Shown: positions 1 to 12,394, counted from the first letter of the stretch. The stretch: DNA of 64,000 nucleotides from Microbotryum silenes-acaulis (GCA_003665825.1 QPFY01000010.1:744001-808000); one strand, 5' to 3'. Notes: generated by a model not told the origin, from the letters alone. Numbers and translations are program-made.

Positions 1-1466
1 CAATCGTGATGTCAGTTGACTAATTTCACATTTCGTTCTTATACAACTACTGACCAGAACAGCCCGTGATACAGATCATTTGCATGTTCAGCCCAATCAA
101 TGAACCACTTGTGGAGACAATAGGGACAACGGCTTTGCGAGCATTGTAAGTAGCTGTTCGGTTTGAGGTTTCCTAGGGTTTTCACCTAAATTCAATCGGG
201 ATGAGATCATAGTTATCTCAAGCTGTACGAAGTTGTGAGAGCAGAGTCGGGGTATGGAGACGGCAATGGGCCGGTGAGTAGTCGGGTTCGAAGAGAGGAT
301 GATGGCCGTTGACTGAATACCTTGATGTCGTTTGTTAGTTCATCGTCATCCATGATGGTTTCATCGGAACCGCCAAATGGTTCGACTTTTTGCCAGGCGC
401 AGATCGCATCGCTCTCGATTCGCATCGGTACATTGCATTCCGCCCCTCGAATGACCATACGATGCGGCAGCAGGCTCTCAAAGTAAGGCCAAAGCGCGGT
501 CCCAATAACCACCGATCCAGGCGTTCAAGCACTAACTTGTATATTCTACTTTCAGCCTTGTGAACTTTGGATGAACCTGCATAATCGGACCATGCGAACG
601 TTCGGCGTCGGAATGGTCGGGGAGTGGTCCGTTGCTATTAACGACTGCGGCAGGTGAGTAACGCAGCTTCCCCAGATATGTTTACTCAATGACTCAGCCG
701 GTTGTTGGTCGTGTGTCTAGATTCATTAATGGTATACAATCAGGGGCCCGGTACGAAGGTACACTAGACGATCCTGGGGTAGAAAAATCGGTGGCCCAGC
801 CCGGTGGGTGTGGGCAGTGGGAGAGGTCCGATCTCTGGGACGCAGAGACGAAGCAAGGCATGCAAGACGTCGCCCTTTCGCACATGGATGCGTTTCAGAA
901 TTGGTTCTTCTGGACGTCAGTCACTACTTGGTAGGATGCAGTCGCCTTGACAACTCTCGTCCTGACACTTTCAGTCCCACTTATGCTTCAGATGGAAAAC
1001 GGGCCCTTCATTGCGCAACCCCACACGCGCGGTGAATCCAATGTGGTCGTACAGTATGGGATTGGAGCAAGGCTATATCCCTCGCAATCCGCGACAAAGT
1101 CGAGGGCATTGTCGTCGCCTGTTCGACGAGGCTGGACGACCTCAACCAAAGGGGGTTCTTTTCAGCGGCAAACTCACCTCCTGGCAGACAGGTGCAGGAC
1201 CCGACTCGGGAGCAAGCATGGATCGCGGCAACATTTCTTGGCCTCCCAAAACGATCGGTTTAGGAGGACCCAATGGTGACGTCTACAAAACCTCGGAGCT
1301 TCCTAGATACGCCGAGACGGCCGCCGAGGGTCCCCTGAAGATTCCTGGGGTCGCGAGAGGCTCCGCAGGGCCGAAGTGGTACGAACGGATTGAGGGCTGC
1401 GAGTATCTCGATGCTTGGGAAGGAGTCGGACCGAACGTAAAGATACCGAATAACTGCCAGCTATGA
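1..1466 (+). CDS. GH5 exo-1,3-beta-glucanase (glucan 1,3-beta-glucosidase), 3' part
   Basis: Partial gene running in from the left edge. A secreted or cell-wall-bound glycoside hydrolase family 5 enzyme would trim beta-1,3-glucan from non-reducing ends. I read six exons that join in phase: 63-145, 213-273, 339-482, 556-653, 721-915 and 992-1466 (stop TGA). The first visible exon carries the acid/base motif SPINEPL (the NEP of GH5). Exon 3 has IHDGFIGTAKWFDFLPG and the LDSHRY block, and exon 4 has the nucleophile region FGVGMVGEWSVAINDCG. Exon 5 ends with MDAFQNWFFWT, which continues as WKTG in exon 6, a hallmark of fungal exoglucanases. Exon 6 has NPMWSYSMGLEQGYIP. The N-terminus, including any signal peptide or membrane anchor, lies outside the window. 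The tail after the GLEQG block is more divergent, so the exact 3' end is less certain than the family call. Confidence 0.88.
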
Positions 1467-1701
1467 TGCTACCACCCTCGGCAAAATGCATGATGTGATA
1501 CTATGGAGGGTCACGACTCGGAGTGAACGGACACACGACAAGATGCCACGGCAACGGGAAATTACAGTGTATTTAGACTGCAAAAGTTTAGGTCTATTTC
1601 AAGGAATCTATTTAATGGAATTTGAAAGCTACTAAAGTAGGAATTAACGGGAGAAGGGCTTACGACACCGGTTAAGGAAGCCTCCAGATCGATTGAGATC
1701 A

Positions 1702-4020
1702 TCACAAGTGAGCACCGAGAGCCCCGTAAACAGGAACGGTGCCGCTGTTGACAGGACGTGTTATCCTGTTGGCTCCAAGGAGGGTCTCGAAGACGCCCAT
1801 GTCTGTCACGTTAGAGTTGCGAGTCGCTTGGTCCACGAAGCCATAGTAGTGAGCTTGAACCGCCTTGGGGGTGACGAGTAGCTCGAAGTAACCCCTGAGT
1901 TTGCCTTCGGCGTAGAGCAAGGAAGGAGACGCAAGGGTGAGGTTCTTGGCGATACCCTCTGCGAGAGCCAAATACCGGGTCAGTATCTATTTACACCGCA
2001 ATACCTCAGAACGTGACCTTCACTCACTGTAGACTTCATCGGTAAAGCTCGGGCCATGGCCGTACGACGATGGCGAAGAGACGGCCGATCCAGCGAACTC
2101 GACTCCCAAGGCACCTTCACCGGTCGCAGGGTTGTAGGTCGTCGAGTTGGTCTCGACCAAATCAAAGACCCAAGAAGCGTGCGAGTCGCCCGAGAGGACG
2201 ACCGTGTTCTCAATCTTCTGCTTCTTGATGAACTGCAGGATCTGCTCGCGCTGGTAGCGATAGCCTTCCCATGCGTCAAAGTCGAAGTCGGTGCTTCCTT
2301 CAGTCGCGATTGTGTAGTTGACTCGAGAGAATACGACCTGCTGCATGATGAGGGGCCACGTAGCTTTTCGTTCCTGATGTTGCTTAAGCTGATCGAAGAA
2401 CCAAGCTTGTTGCTTTGATCCGGTCATCGAACGACTCGACGAATCGGCGACGGCGGCCACTTGCTTGGTGTTGTAGTACACATCGGTGAGGGAGCGGTCG
2501 TATTGGCGAGTGTCGAGCATGATCATCGTCGCCAGCTTGCCCAGCTTGAATGTGCGCCAGATGCGGAGCTTGTCGTCGGTTTCCACTTGTCGGATCGGCA
2601 TCCACTCGAAATAGGCTAAGATCGAGAAGCAGCAGAACCGATCAGCGACGATGCCTCCCGAGCATCGACATATCACTTGATACCGAAGATGCGAACTCAC
2701 CACGAACAGCGTTGGCCTTGCGAGCACTGAACTGATTGAGCCCGATCTGACCTTGAACGGTGTCGTTGCTGTCGGCGGATCCATGCGCCCAAGTGTTGTC
2801 GGCGACTTCATGGTCGTCCCAGCTGGAGGAAGGGAAGATTCAGGGGCTCCAATTAGTCTAAGCCCGACTCAGATATGTTCGAGATCTAGATCGAGCTGAA
2901 GGGTGCGGGAGTGACTCGGCCACCAGAAAGCACTTACACAGTTTGCCAAGCGAGAAGCTGGTGCAGCTTTTGCAAGTCGGGGTCGCTGCGGTAGGTGGCG
3001 TAGCGGTCGCGATAGTCCTGGAGTGAGGAGCATTCGCGAAGGGGCTGCGGGATGCGGTTGAGAGCGGTTCCATCTCCGTAAGCACCGTTGGCGTACTCGT
3101 AGATGTAGTCGCCTGGAGTTGGAAGACATCGGGAAGACTCGATTCAGAGAGGAACATCTTCATTCACAAGACTGAAAGGTGTGAAAACTTACCAACGTGC
3201 TGGACGTAGTCCAAACGGTCGCTGTTGTTGGCCGCGGCGCCGTAAGCGTTGAAAAATCCGAAGGGGTAGTTGCTGCAACTGAAAACGGCCAAACGCAGCT
3301 TCTCGACATCGGCATTTTCCGCGGGCAGCGTCTTGAATGATCCGACGGGGGAAACGCCGAGATCAGGCTCGCCTTCGCATGACTCGAAGCGGTAGTAGTA
3401 CTTGGTGTAGGGCTTGAGGTTGTCGGCGATCACCTTGACGGAGAAGTCGATATCGATAGTTGTCTGCACATAGCCGTGTTGAACCGAATCTTCGATCTTG
3501 AAGGAGCTGTTGGTCGGAGCGACGACCCAGAGCAGGCAAATAGGCGGGTATGCGTTGCCTCCATAAAGTCCCTCGGGATCGACCTTGCGAGGCATGGTCC
3601 AGAGCACAGCCGAATCAGAATAACTAAAGAAGTGTAGTATATTTCGTCATAAATACACAGTCAGCTCCCCACGAGAACATCGACAGGAGCGCACGTGCAG
3701 GCTCGTGGGACCTCCGACAGGAGGCGACTCGGGAAAAAAACTCCGTCCCGCTCCCCACGTGGCAAGGAGGTCAGGCATCATCATGAAACTTACGGATCAC
3801 CGGAAGCGACACCGAACGGGAAAGACAGATTTCCGCTGAATGTGTTGGCCCAACGCTTCCTCGAGAACACGGCTCCGGTATCGATTTCGAGAGCTCGGTC
3901 ATTAAGCGAAGGGGAGCGGTAAGCCAAATTCGATTGGAGCGCGGCGGGGACGGATGCTTGAGCATTGGGAAGCGCGCACGCTTCACTGATGAGGGTGAGT
4001 AACGAAATAAGGGCGAGCAT
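1702..4020 (-). CDS. Secreted PhoD-like alkaline phosphatase/phosphodiesterase
   Basis: Multi-exon gene for a PhoD-family metallophosphatase that would release phosphate outside the cell or in the vacuole. The start at 4020 opens a signal peptide (MLALISLLTLISEACA) followed by the conserved N-terminal FPFGVASGDP. Later exons on the minus strand give the PhoD N-terminal Fn3-like domain (about 3607-3190, YTKYYYRFESCEGEPD). The metal-site blocks follow: SCSNYPFGFFNAYG, WDDHEVADN (about 2810) and DTRQYDRSL (about 2500). The C-terminal GDSHASWVFDL lies near 2180. The last exon ends at a TGA at 1702-1704. Introns fall near 3770-3610, 3190-3130, 2930-2830, 2700-2630 and 2030-1975; exact splice sites were not all resolved. 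Alkaline phosphatase against phosphodiesterase cannot be decided from sequence. It is the only gene between the GH5 glucanase and SKI2. Confidence 0.87.
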
Positions 4021-5037
4021 GCCGGTGGGGGTGGCGGGGCAGTTGATGGAGGGGGTCGAATCGTCGAACTCGGTTGGAAAAGCCGAAGCAGAAAGAACGG
4101 AAAGAGAGTCAACAGAGGTAAAGGGAAGCCAGTCAAGCTTGTCGCAGCTTGTGCAGACCCTAATGCTTTTCGCCGCAATAATTGGCCGGTTGACCCGCGC
4201 GGCAACTTTCGCTCAACCACGTTTCAGGGGCCGCCGCTCCTGGCTGTGATCGCAATCGCCGAGATTGTGCGCGGCGATCGGTCCACCGCGACGTACTAGC
4301 ACCGAATTAATCAAGATCAAACTGGAGCTCCTGCAGCCATTCTCATGTTAATATGTAGGTGTTTCAATATTCGCTAAGACCCTCGGATCCACTCGAATGG
4401 ATGCTGTATCCTGTTGCGGAACCGCACGTTCTCGTTTGAATCGTAGGGCACGACTGCGAAAGATCAAATGCACATAGGGCGTGATCAGCTCAAGCCGGAG
4501 GTCCCACCCCGATCAAAAATGACGTCCTTGAATCACAGCGAGGGCGTCACGTAAGCGCCGAAGCCCACCCAAGTCGATTACGATTGGATGGTTGTCGACC
4601 TCGAAACCTCATATTGTTTGGGTCCTCGGGGATAAGCGAATCTTTTCATGTCAACCAATCAGTTCGCGCGAATTAGAAGCGACTCCCTTCCATTGCTCCG
4701 AGGCAATTGAAGTGCCGCACTCAGTCTTAACTTTTCCCACCTTTGCCTGCGAGCAGCCTCTGACCCCATGAACGTCGCAGGGAGTCAAGGTACAGATAAC
4801 TGAAATTACCGGAGAAGTTTATGATAAAGCAGCGTTTTGGGTCAAAGGGGGCCTGATTGGCATGCTTGCAATGGGGGCCACTTGAAGTTAGGCGCGGTGC
4901 ACGTGCGCCTGTGCGCTGTGGACACCGCTCGGCGCTTGCCCGATCTCCGAGACGAGGAATAGGCAGAACCGCCCCGGGGGGCTAAAAATGAACTCCAAGC
5001 AGACAAGACCCCCAATACAGACGGTGGTCCCCCGAAC
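4021..5037. other. Intergenic: phosphatase promoter and SKI2 3' flank
   Basis: About 1 kb between the phosphatase start and the SKI2 stop, both on the minus strand. No reading frame here looks like a gene. An AT-richer patch with CAAT-like elements (around 4300-4700) is the probable phosphatase upstream region. I see no RNA gene or repeat. Confidence 0.6.
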
Positions 5038-8000
5038 TCAGAAGTACAGACTGGCACAGAACACGATGTCGCGCCGAATCTTGAGCTGGCACTGCTCCAT
5101 CTTGGTAAACAAGTCCGAGTTGCCGACGATGCGTGCGGCATCACGCACTTCGCGGCACGTTTCATCGAGTCGGGTGATGGCACGAACGATCGTTCCTTCT
5201 TGCACATCTGTCAACGCCGTGATTTGGCTGAATGCCTGCGATTTTCCGAAAATGCAGGGCGCGCGGGATCGGTCAGCACGTTCACGTGGGGGTGATGTGG
5301 GGGCGGAAGGCGATCGAACCGCAGAAACTGACCATGCCTTTCGCCCATTCGTAAACGACTTCCACGAGACCAAATTTAAGTCCCCCATTGCCAAATTGGC
5401 CGTCGTCGGCAAAGTTGGCGCGATGGCGGCTTTGCACTGCTTCAACCCGGTCCGCGATTTCGACGATCGTCGCTTTGCCCTGCACAGTTTTGAGGCTCTC
5501 GATTGTCAGCTCGGTGTTGGAAGGGGGTCGCGAATCTCAGCGAATCAAGAAGAATCATGTTAGCGCACCTCTTCAAGCTTGGGTGTGAGTAGCGGCTCAA
5601 CGTCAGTCTTTTCTTGGAAAATGAAGCACGAAAGTAAAGCGACGACTTCTTCGGGTTCAAACGTGGCGAAGGTGTTGTCAAGGATGAGTTCGGTCAAGAT
5701 CAACTCGTTGGCCGAATTGATCTCGCAGCCGACACGACCTTTGATGAGCACGGTCGAGTTCTCGTCGATGAACTGTAGCTCCTTGAGCACAGCGATGCGC
5801 TGCTCGTAGTCGGGCAGGAGCTCCAAGTTTTGCTCGCTTAGGGCCATGCGCAATGTCGCAATCTTGTCTTGCAGAGTTCGCTCCACATGAAGTAATCGAT
5901 ACTGCGCCAAGTGATTGACCAACTCAACTTGGGATCAAGACAATCAATGATCGAATCTGTTGACCTACATTTTCATCAAAGTCGGGACTCGTGGTGTCAA
6001 AGAAATTGAGCTCTTTGGCTCGTTCGTCACGTTCGGTCAACGCTGTCCTGAACTCGAGGCCGCGGATCTTGGACCAGTCGGATTCCCGCAAGAGGTCGGG
6101 CGTGTTGGCCATCACATTCCATTGGGCAAGGGCAGCCTCCATAGGCTTTCTACAATATCGTTCCGCAATACCGTCAACATCGACCTGTTAAGTTGTCGGA
6201 GGAGTCAGTCTTCTTCCAGGAGTTGCTGCTTTCCCAGCGCGTGCGTCGAGACTTACTTTCATCGTCGATGCCGTCACAAGCGAGATGGAAGTGATGGGTA
6301 CGATAGCCAGCTCGTACGTCAATTCTTGCCCGGTGCTTGCGGCGTGCGGCCGGGGCGGCCACCGTGGTGGGACGGCGTCTGCGGCAAGGTCGTTGTTACC
6401 CGCCCTGATTTCGGGGGGCACGAAGGCGAGAACGAAGAACTGCTTCGTGGGGTCGATGACCCCGGACGGCAGAGTTGCCATGGGAGCTTGTTTGAGAATG
6501 ACTGCTGGGCTGTCCCGGAAGTGCTGCGGATACGGAGAACACCGGTTCAGCACATGCCTTCACGGCGAGGGCAGGAGTGAACGAAGACTCACGCCATCCG
6601 TGAGAATCACGATGCGACCAGCTGATAAGACCTTTGCCGACTGAGGGTGGGAAAGCACGCCCTCCAAAACGGCCGTATTGAGCTCAACCAGCCGTGCCTC
6701 CAGATCATAGAACCGTGACAATTCTTCGGTTTCCGGCCCCGCTGCCAGTTTCTTCAGCGCTTTCAACTCGTTCATGCCCTCGACCACCTTCTTCTCGTGT
6801 TCCGGCAGCAGCCTCTGCGAAGCATTCTCCGAGAAACTGCGTTTGATCATCTCTTCGACCCTCAGAGCCTCAACCCGCAAGAGGTTCAGGATCATCGAGT
6901 AGGTCAAGCGGAATTGACTCTGCAGTTTCGTCGGTTGGCCGAGCAGCATGTGCGTCAAGGTTGTCGTCTCGGGAACTTCGGAATCGGCGACGATGATGAC
7001 CGTTCCCGTCTTGTCCAGTCCTCGACGTCCCGCTCGGCCCGACATTTGCGTATATTCGCCGGGGAGCAGATCTCGGAACGAGCGGCCATCATGTTTGCGG
7101 ATATTCGCGAAGACGACGCATTTGGCCGGCATGTTGACGCCCTGTCACGCATCTACTCGTCAGCCTGGGTATTGTAGGGGAAAAGAAGTTTCCACATCTC
7201 TGCTACTCACCATTGCGAATGTCTCGGTAGCGAATAGCACTTTGACCAAACCCCTGGCGAAGAGCAGCTCCACGATCTACCATACAACGCGATAGGTCTC
7301 AGTCTCGGATTTGTCAGGACGGTTTCGAGCATACAGGCACACCTCTTTGACGATAGGAAGGAGACCACCATGGTGCACACCGACGCCCCGTCCAAGAAGC
7401 TGCCGCATATTCAGGATCTGAGGCAACATTTTGTCCGAGCCTGAAAAGGGTCATACGTACTCTACTCAGTGGTCCCGATCGTCGTGACCCAACACCACAC
7501 TTGACTTACCCTTCAATCGGGTCAAACTCTTCTCAATGACGACATGCACCTCGCTCTTCTCCGCGGCGTTGAGTAAATCCGTATTTGGCATGCTCGCGGC
7601 GTTCTCTTCGCACCGCTTCTTCGAGAACGTAAAGACGACCACGGGCAACAGTTCCTTCTTTTTGAGCAACCCGATGAGATGGATCCAAAGCGTGGCGTCT
7701 CCTCTGCCTTGTGCATTCCGTTTTGCCGCCATTCCTCCCCGAGAACCCCTCATAGCGTTCGAAGCGGCTCTCGAAGCGACTGCTCGAGCGACGTTGCCTC
7801 CACCTCGATTCTGGCCCCCACCTCGAGCATTCGCGCCAGCGCCGCCTCGCCCACCCGCGGCTCCTCCTCTACCGCCTGTCGCCGTGAGAGGTCCCAGACC
7901 GGCGGCCTCTCGGTCCTTTTCTTGCTTTCGCTTTAGTGAGTCGTTCGCCTCCTTGTATCTAATAGCCCAAGGGGGTCGGAGAACTTGTCAGCAGGTTCTT

Positions 8001-10008
8001 ACCATAGCCAAATTTGGTCGGAGGCGTCCCACTCACCCAGTTCCCAAGAACTGTCCCTTCGAATCGACGACCTTGTGCAGCTCTTTCCCAGCGTACAGGT
8101 AGTGCTCGAGCGGGACCGGTCGTTTCGGCGTCGAGATGACGTAAATGTCCTTCTTCTTCGTTCGACCGACCCAATCCGCGAACTCCTTGGTGTTGGGTAC
8201 GGTCGCCGAGAGCAGGATGATATTGACGTGGTCGGGTAGCATGATGATGACCTCTTCCCAGACGACACCTCGCTCAAGATCGTTGACATAGTGCACTTCG
8301 TCAAAGATGACCCATTCGACGTCTCGAATCAGATCCGCCCCCTACGAGTCAAGAAGAACAAACCCTATAAGCCCCTTGAGACCGCTAAAAGACGAAGATT
8401 GCGACTCGCCTTGTACAGCATACTCCTCAGGATCTCGGTCGTCATGATCAAGCAACTCGCTTCCGGATTGATCTGCACATCTCCCGTCAAGATACCGACC
8501 TGACTCGGTTCGAACGTTCGTTGAAAGTCACGGAATTTTTGGTTCGACAAAGCCTTGATGGGCGAGGTGTAAATGGCACGAGTCATGTGCTTGACTGCGA
8601 GCGCGATGGCGTATTCTGCCACGACCGTCTTGCCTGCGGACGTGTGGGCCGCCACGAAGACGGATTCCCCCAGTTCCATGTGGTATATTGCTTCTTTTTG
8701 GAAGGTGTCGAGCTCGAAGGGGTACTACATCGGGTAACGCGTTGATCAGATGTCGAGTTTCGAACAGGCAAGCAATGCATGACTCACTTCTCGTGCCATG
8801 TCGGGAACGAGCTGACTGAAGTTTGCGATTTCCCGATTGACATCAACGACGTGCGCCCAGTCACGCTTGGCGATGACGGGCCGCCGTCTTGTGGACGTCG
8901 TTTTGGTCGTGACATTGAGGGTACTCTACGGGTATGAGGAAATTATCTTGTCAATTGGTGAATTGCTTTGGACAAGGTTGGTGCGACCAAACAGACCTCG
9001 GTGGGCAGCAGCTTGTCGATTGCGGGGTCCAGTCGAGGTGCTGTCGCACCCCTTTTCCGCGAAGACTGTATGAAAGGGTGCTCGGAATTAATGATGCGCA
9101 GCTTGATAGTCTGAGGTTGGCGCTAGCAACTGACGCTTTCTCTGGTTGAGGCCAGTTCGACGTTGAGCATCGGCTGGTAGATGGGTTCGACGTAACTGCC
9201 GAGCTGTTCCTCCTCTTCCATCAACGCCTCTTCACCTTGATCGACCGATCCAAAGTCCAAGCCTCTTGTGAAGCCCGGTGGTACGGTCCTGATCCCACCT
9301 GACACGCAGTTGAGCGCCAAGAGAGGGGTTCGAGTTCAGCTCGGGGCTCAGGGGCCTCCCCGACTTACCATCGGCCGGAAGTCTAGGGGATCGTATTTGA
9401 ACTGACCAGACCCTTTCTCGAACGCGTTTTCCAACCTCTCGGTTTGCCCCTCGGAGAGATCATGCGCCTCTTGCAAACCAATGACCTCGCCGAGCCCTCC
9501 CGGTCGGAAGGGGTAGTAGGTGCTCTTACCGCGCACGAAGCCATTGTTGGAGTAGTTGGCCGGCTTCCTGTCGAGGCTGGTTGAGTTGAGTGCGGTCCTG
9601 GCTTGACTCGAAGCGGTGACGGTGGTCTCTCTGTAGCCCGAGATGTGGCCATCGAGACCCGAGGTGAGGAGGGTCAATGAGGTCGTTGGGTGGTTTGGTT
9701 CGACGTGCAACAGCGAACGGATGTCGACCGGTCGGTTCCAGTTTCTGAGCTCGACCGATTTCAAGCGGGGGCAGTTTCAGCTCCAGCTGACACCCTACAG
9801 GAGTGCAGGAGTGCAGGAACGCGACGAACGCGACGAACGCGACTCACAACCTCCAACTCGGCTCGTGGAGTTCTTTGTGGCCTCCCTTGGATGGGATGAG
9901 CCAGTCGTTGATGATCTCCTGGCGAATCGCGTCCGGTGAAGGAGCTTGTGCGACGTCCAATTCAGCGAGCAACGCTGCGACATCCTCACCTGCCAGAGTA
10001 CGGGGCAT
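5038..10008 (-). CDS. SKI2: Ski2-family DExH RNA helicase (SKI complex)
   Basis: Superkiller helicase that, with Ski3 and Ski8, threads mRNA into the cytoplasmic exosome for 3'-5' decay. The ATG at 10008 begins [14 protein letters not shown]. The N-terminal Ski2 domain follows (about 9744-9130, with [16 protein letters not shown]). The RecA1 core at about 8800-8365 has AHTSAGKT (Walker A) and [19 protein letters not shown] (motif II) and [12 protein letters not shown] lie at about 8300-8180, and motif [12 protein letters not shown] near 7030. The C-terminal DSHCT domain ends in [12 protein letters not shown] at the stop (5038). A Gly/Arg-rich insert ([16 protein letters not shown]) at about 7930-7740 precedes the RecA2 block [16 protein letters not shown]. 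Introns are numerous. Intron 1 most plausibly runs 9847-9745 (phase 2, acceptor CTCAG). The junction near 9369/9298 does not close in frame with a simple GT-AG pair, so that boundary is unresolved. SKI2 is preferred over MTR4 because of the N-terminal domain and the [14 protein letters not shown]-terminus. Confidence 0.95.
9801..9843. repeat. Short tandem repeats inside SKI2 intron 1
   Basis: On the plus strand: two copies of the 8-mer gagtgcag (9801-9816) followed directly by three copies of the 9-mer gaacgcgac (9817-9843). The block lies inside the first SKI2 intron, abutting its 5' splice site (donor GT at 9847-9846). Confidence 0.85.
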
Positions 10009-10374
10009 GGTCGTGGGCAGTGCCGGTGTGGGAGGGTGTGGGTGCGGGTCAAGCCGTGAAGCTGAACGTGAAGCTGAACGTAAAGCTGAACGAGGCCGAG
10101 TTCGATTATTAATACGTCGCAGAGGCGCGTCGAGGATCGCGCCAAGTCGGCGTCGATCACTGCTAATGAACCGGAGTAATGAGCGGATTAATGGATTAGG
10201 TAGCTCCACGGGCCGCGGAACGCGGAACGCCGTGGAAAAGCGTGGAAAGCGGAGCCGAACTGGGCGACTTTTCAGGTTCGGTCATTCCCCTTGGGCTCGT
10301 GAACTTTTACGCTTTCCTTCACTTGCACCACACCTCATCCCACCCAGCCAATTTCACCGCAATAAGCAGCTGCC
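10009..10374. promoter_or_regulatory. Divergent promoter between SKI2 and CYP40
   Basis: 366 bp between two head-to-head start codons, so it must hold the 5' regions of both genes. It contains three 12-bp units close to gaagctgaacgt (10057-10092; the third differs at its first and last base). There is an AT-rich patch around 10108-10200 (attattaatacg, ggattaatggatta). The strand facing CYP40 turns pyrimidine-rich just before its ATG. No specific factor site is assigned. Confidence 0.6.
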
Positions 10375-12394
10375 ATGTCTGAGATTGATCAAGTTGAAAC
10401 GGCCAGCATCGCCTCGAGCGACTCGTCCATCGCAGACCTCAACGAGACCTCAGCTGGGCCCAAAGGCACGATCGCCTCGCCAGCACCGGGTAGTGCACCT
10501 CGACCACGCGTCTACTTTGACATGTCAGTTGGCAAACAAAACTTTCGCAGCTATCCTTCTCAGCTGACGTGCTCTCTCCCCCTCTCTGTGCCTCCGTCGT
10601 CGACAGCACCATCAATGAGAACGAGGCCGGCCGCATCGTCTTTGAGCTCTTCTCCGATGTCGTACCCAAGACCGCAGAGAACTTTAGGGCAATGTGTACG
10701 GGAGAGAAGGGGACGGGAAACAGTGGCAAGCCGTTGCACTACAAGCACTCGACGTTCCACAGGTAAGCACTCGGACGTCGCGGCACACCTCTTTGGGGCC
10801 TCGTTCGAGTTAGGAGGTCAGGCTCTTGACTGATCTCACTCGGTCATCACTCTTGGCCTACAGGATCATCAAGAGGTGAGCGGATCAATCTCGCAGATTC
10901 GACACCTTCCCGTTCTGCGTTCTCCCATCTTTGGCGCGGCCTAGTAGGACCGCCCAGTGGGGCTCCCCTTTTGCCAAAAATGGAGCGAGCTGACCTTCAT
11001 CTTCTTGCTTCTTGTCGCTTAGATTCATGTGCCAAGTGCGTGGTTCAGAAATTGACTCGATTCTTTATGAACCAAACTGACTAATCTTCGCACTTGCTCA
11101 GGGTGGTGACTTTACCATGGGTAATGGCATGGGCGGTGAATCCATCTACGGCGAAAAGTTCGAGGACGAAAAGTGCGTCATTGTGATGGGTCATGTAGGC
11201 TGATGCAGGAAGCTACAGTGCTGACATTTTCACGTTATGATCTTCCAGCTTTGAATTAAAGCACGATCAGTCCTTCCTGCTTTCGATGGCCAACGCTGGA
11301 CCCGGCACGAACGGCTCCCAATTCTTGTCAGTGCCCATCGCGTTCGTAATCTTTTTTGTATCGGTCCACATTTCTGACTTTGCCATGGCTTGCTTGACTT
11401 TGTCACAGCATTACGACTGTGCCAACCCCTCACCTCGACGGAAAACACGTTGTGTTTGGAAAGGTCATCAAGGGGCGCTCGATCGTTCGTCTCATGGAGA
11501 ACGCTCCCGTCAAATCCGACAGCCCGACGGAGAAGATCGTTATCGCCGATTGCGGGCAATTGGCCGAGGGTGAGGACGATGGAGTCAAGCCCGATCCTCA
11601 TGCCGATGGTCACGAGGATTACCCCAGTGATGATGAGAGTGATGTTGGAGACGTGAGTTCAGACACCACTTCGACCATATTCTGGGTGATAACTGACGAC
11701 GACCTGATTGCGTTCCAGCCCAACGTCGTGCTCAAGATCGCGACGGAGATCAAGACCAAAGGTACCGAGTTGTTCAAAGCTGGCAACTTCAAGGCCGCAC
11801 AAAGCAAGTATCTAAAGGCCCTCCGATGTGAGTCGAGGCCGAGGTGCAAGCCACAAAGCACCCTAAGCCTGAAAAGTAAATTTCTCGGCCCACAGACCTC
11901 GACGTACATCCCGTGCTCCCGTCGCGCGACTATGATCTCGAACAAAAGTTCGTCGCGCTTCGTCTGTCCCTCTTCCTCAATTCGGCCTTGACGGCACTCA
12001 AAATGTCCAACCCCATCAAAGCCTCGGATGCCCAACTCGCGATCGACCAAGCGACTAAAGCCCTGAACCTCGACGGTGATGCCGATAAGCAAGAGATGAG
12101 GACACCTCTCTCGGATGCGGACAAGGCCAAGTGTTTGTACAGGAGGGCGTTGGGTAAAGTAGCGATCAAGGAGGAGGCCGGGGCCGTCAAGGATCTGGAA
12201 GAGGCTAGGACTCTGGTCAAGGGTGATAAGGCTATCGAAGCAGAGTAAGCTGCCACGAACGAACGCAGCCTCTCGTCGATAACTTACACCTGCTGACCTG
12301 ATTGGCTCTGATCTGTAGATTGGAAAAGACAAAACTCAAGATCAAGGCCAAGAAGGAGGCCGATCGCAAAAAGTTTGGCAAAATGTTCGCGTAA
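10375..12394 (+). CDS. CPR6: Cyclophilin-40 (PPIase with TPR domain), Hsp90 co-chaperone
   Basis: Peptidyl-prolyl cis-trans isomerase with a C-terminal TPR domain that docks on the Hsp90 C-terminus. Eleven exons were read: 10375-10523, 10607-10762, 10864-10875, 11023-11035, 11102-11172, 11249-11326, 11409-11652, 11719-11827, 11896-12244 and 12319-12394, all joining in phase with GT-AG introns (ten coding blocks; the leader before the ATG may add another). A 45-residue Ser-rich, acidic extension precedes the cyclophilin domain ([20 protein letters not shown]). Catalytic-core strings [28 protein letters not shown] and [12 protein letters not shown] are present. The linker is acidic ([11 protein letters not shown]), then the TPRs begin at [11 protein letters not shown] and end at [11 protein letters not shown]. 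The C-terminus is basic ([14 protein letters not shown]). Exons 3 and 4 are only 12 and 13 nt. The N-terminal extension makes it longer than yeast Cpr6 at that end. Confidence 0.96.
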
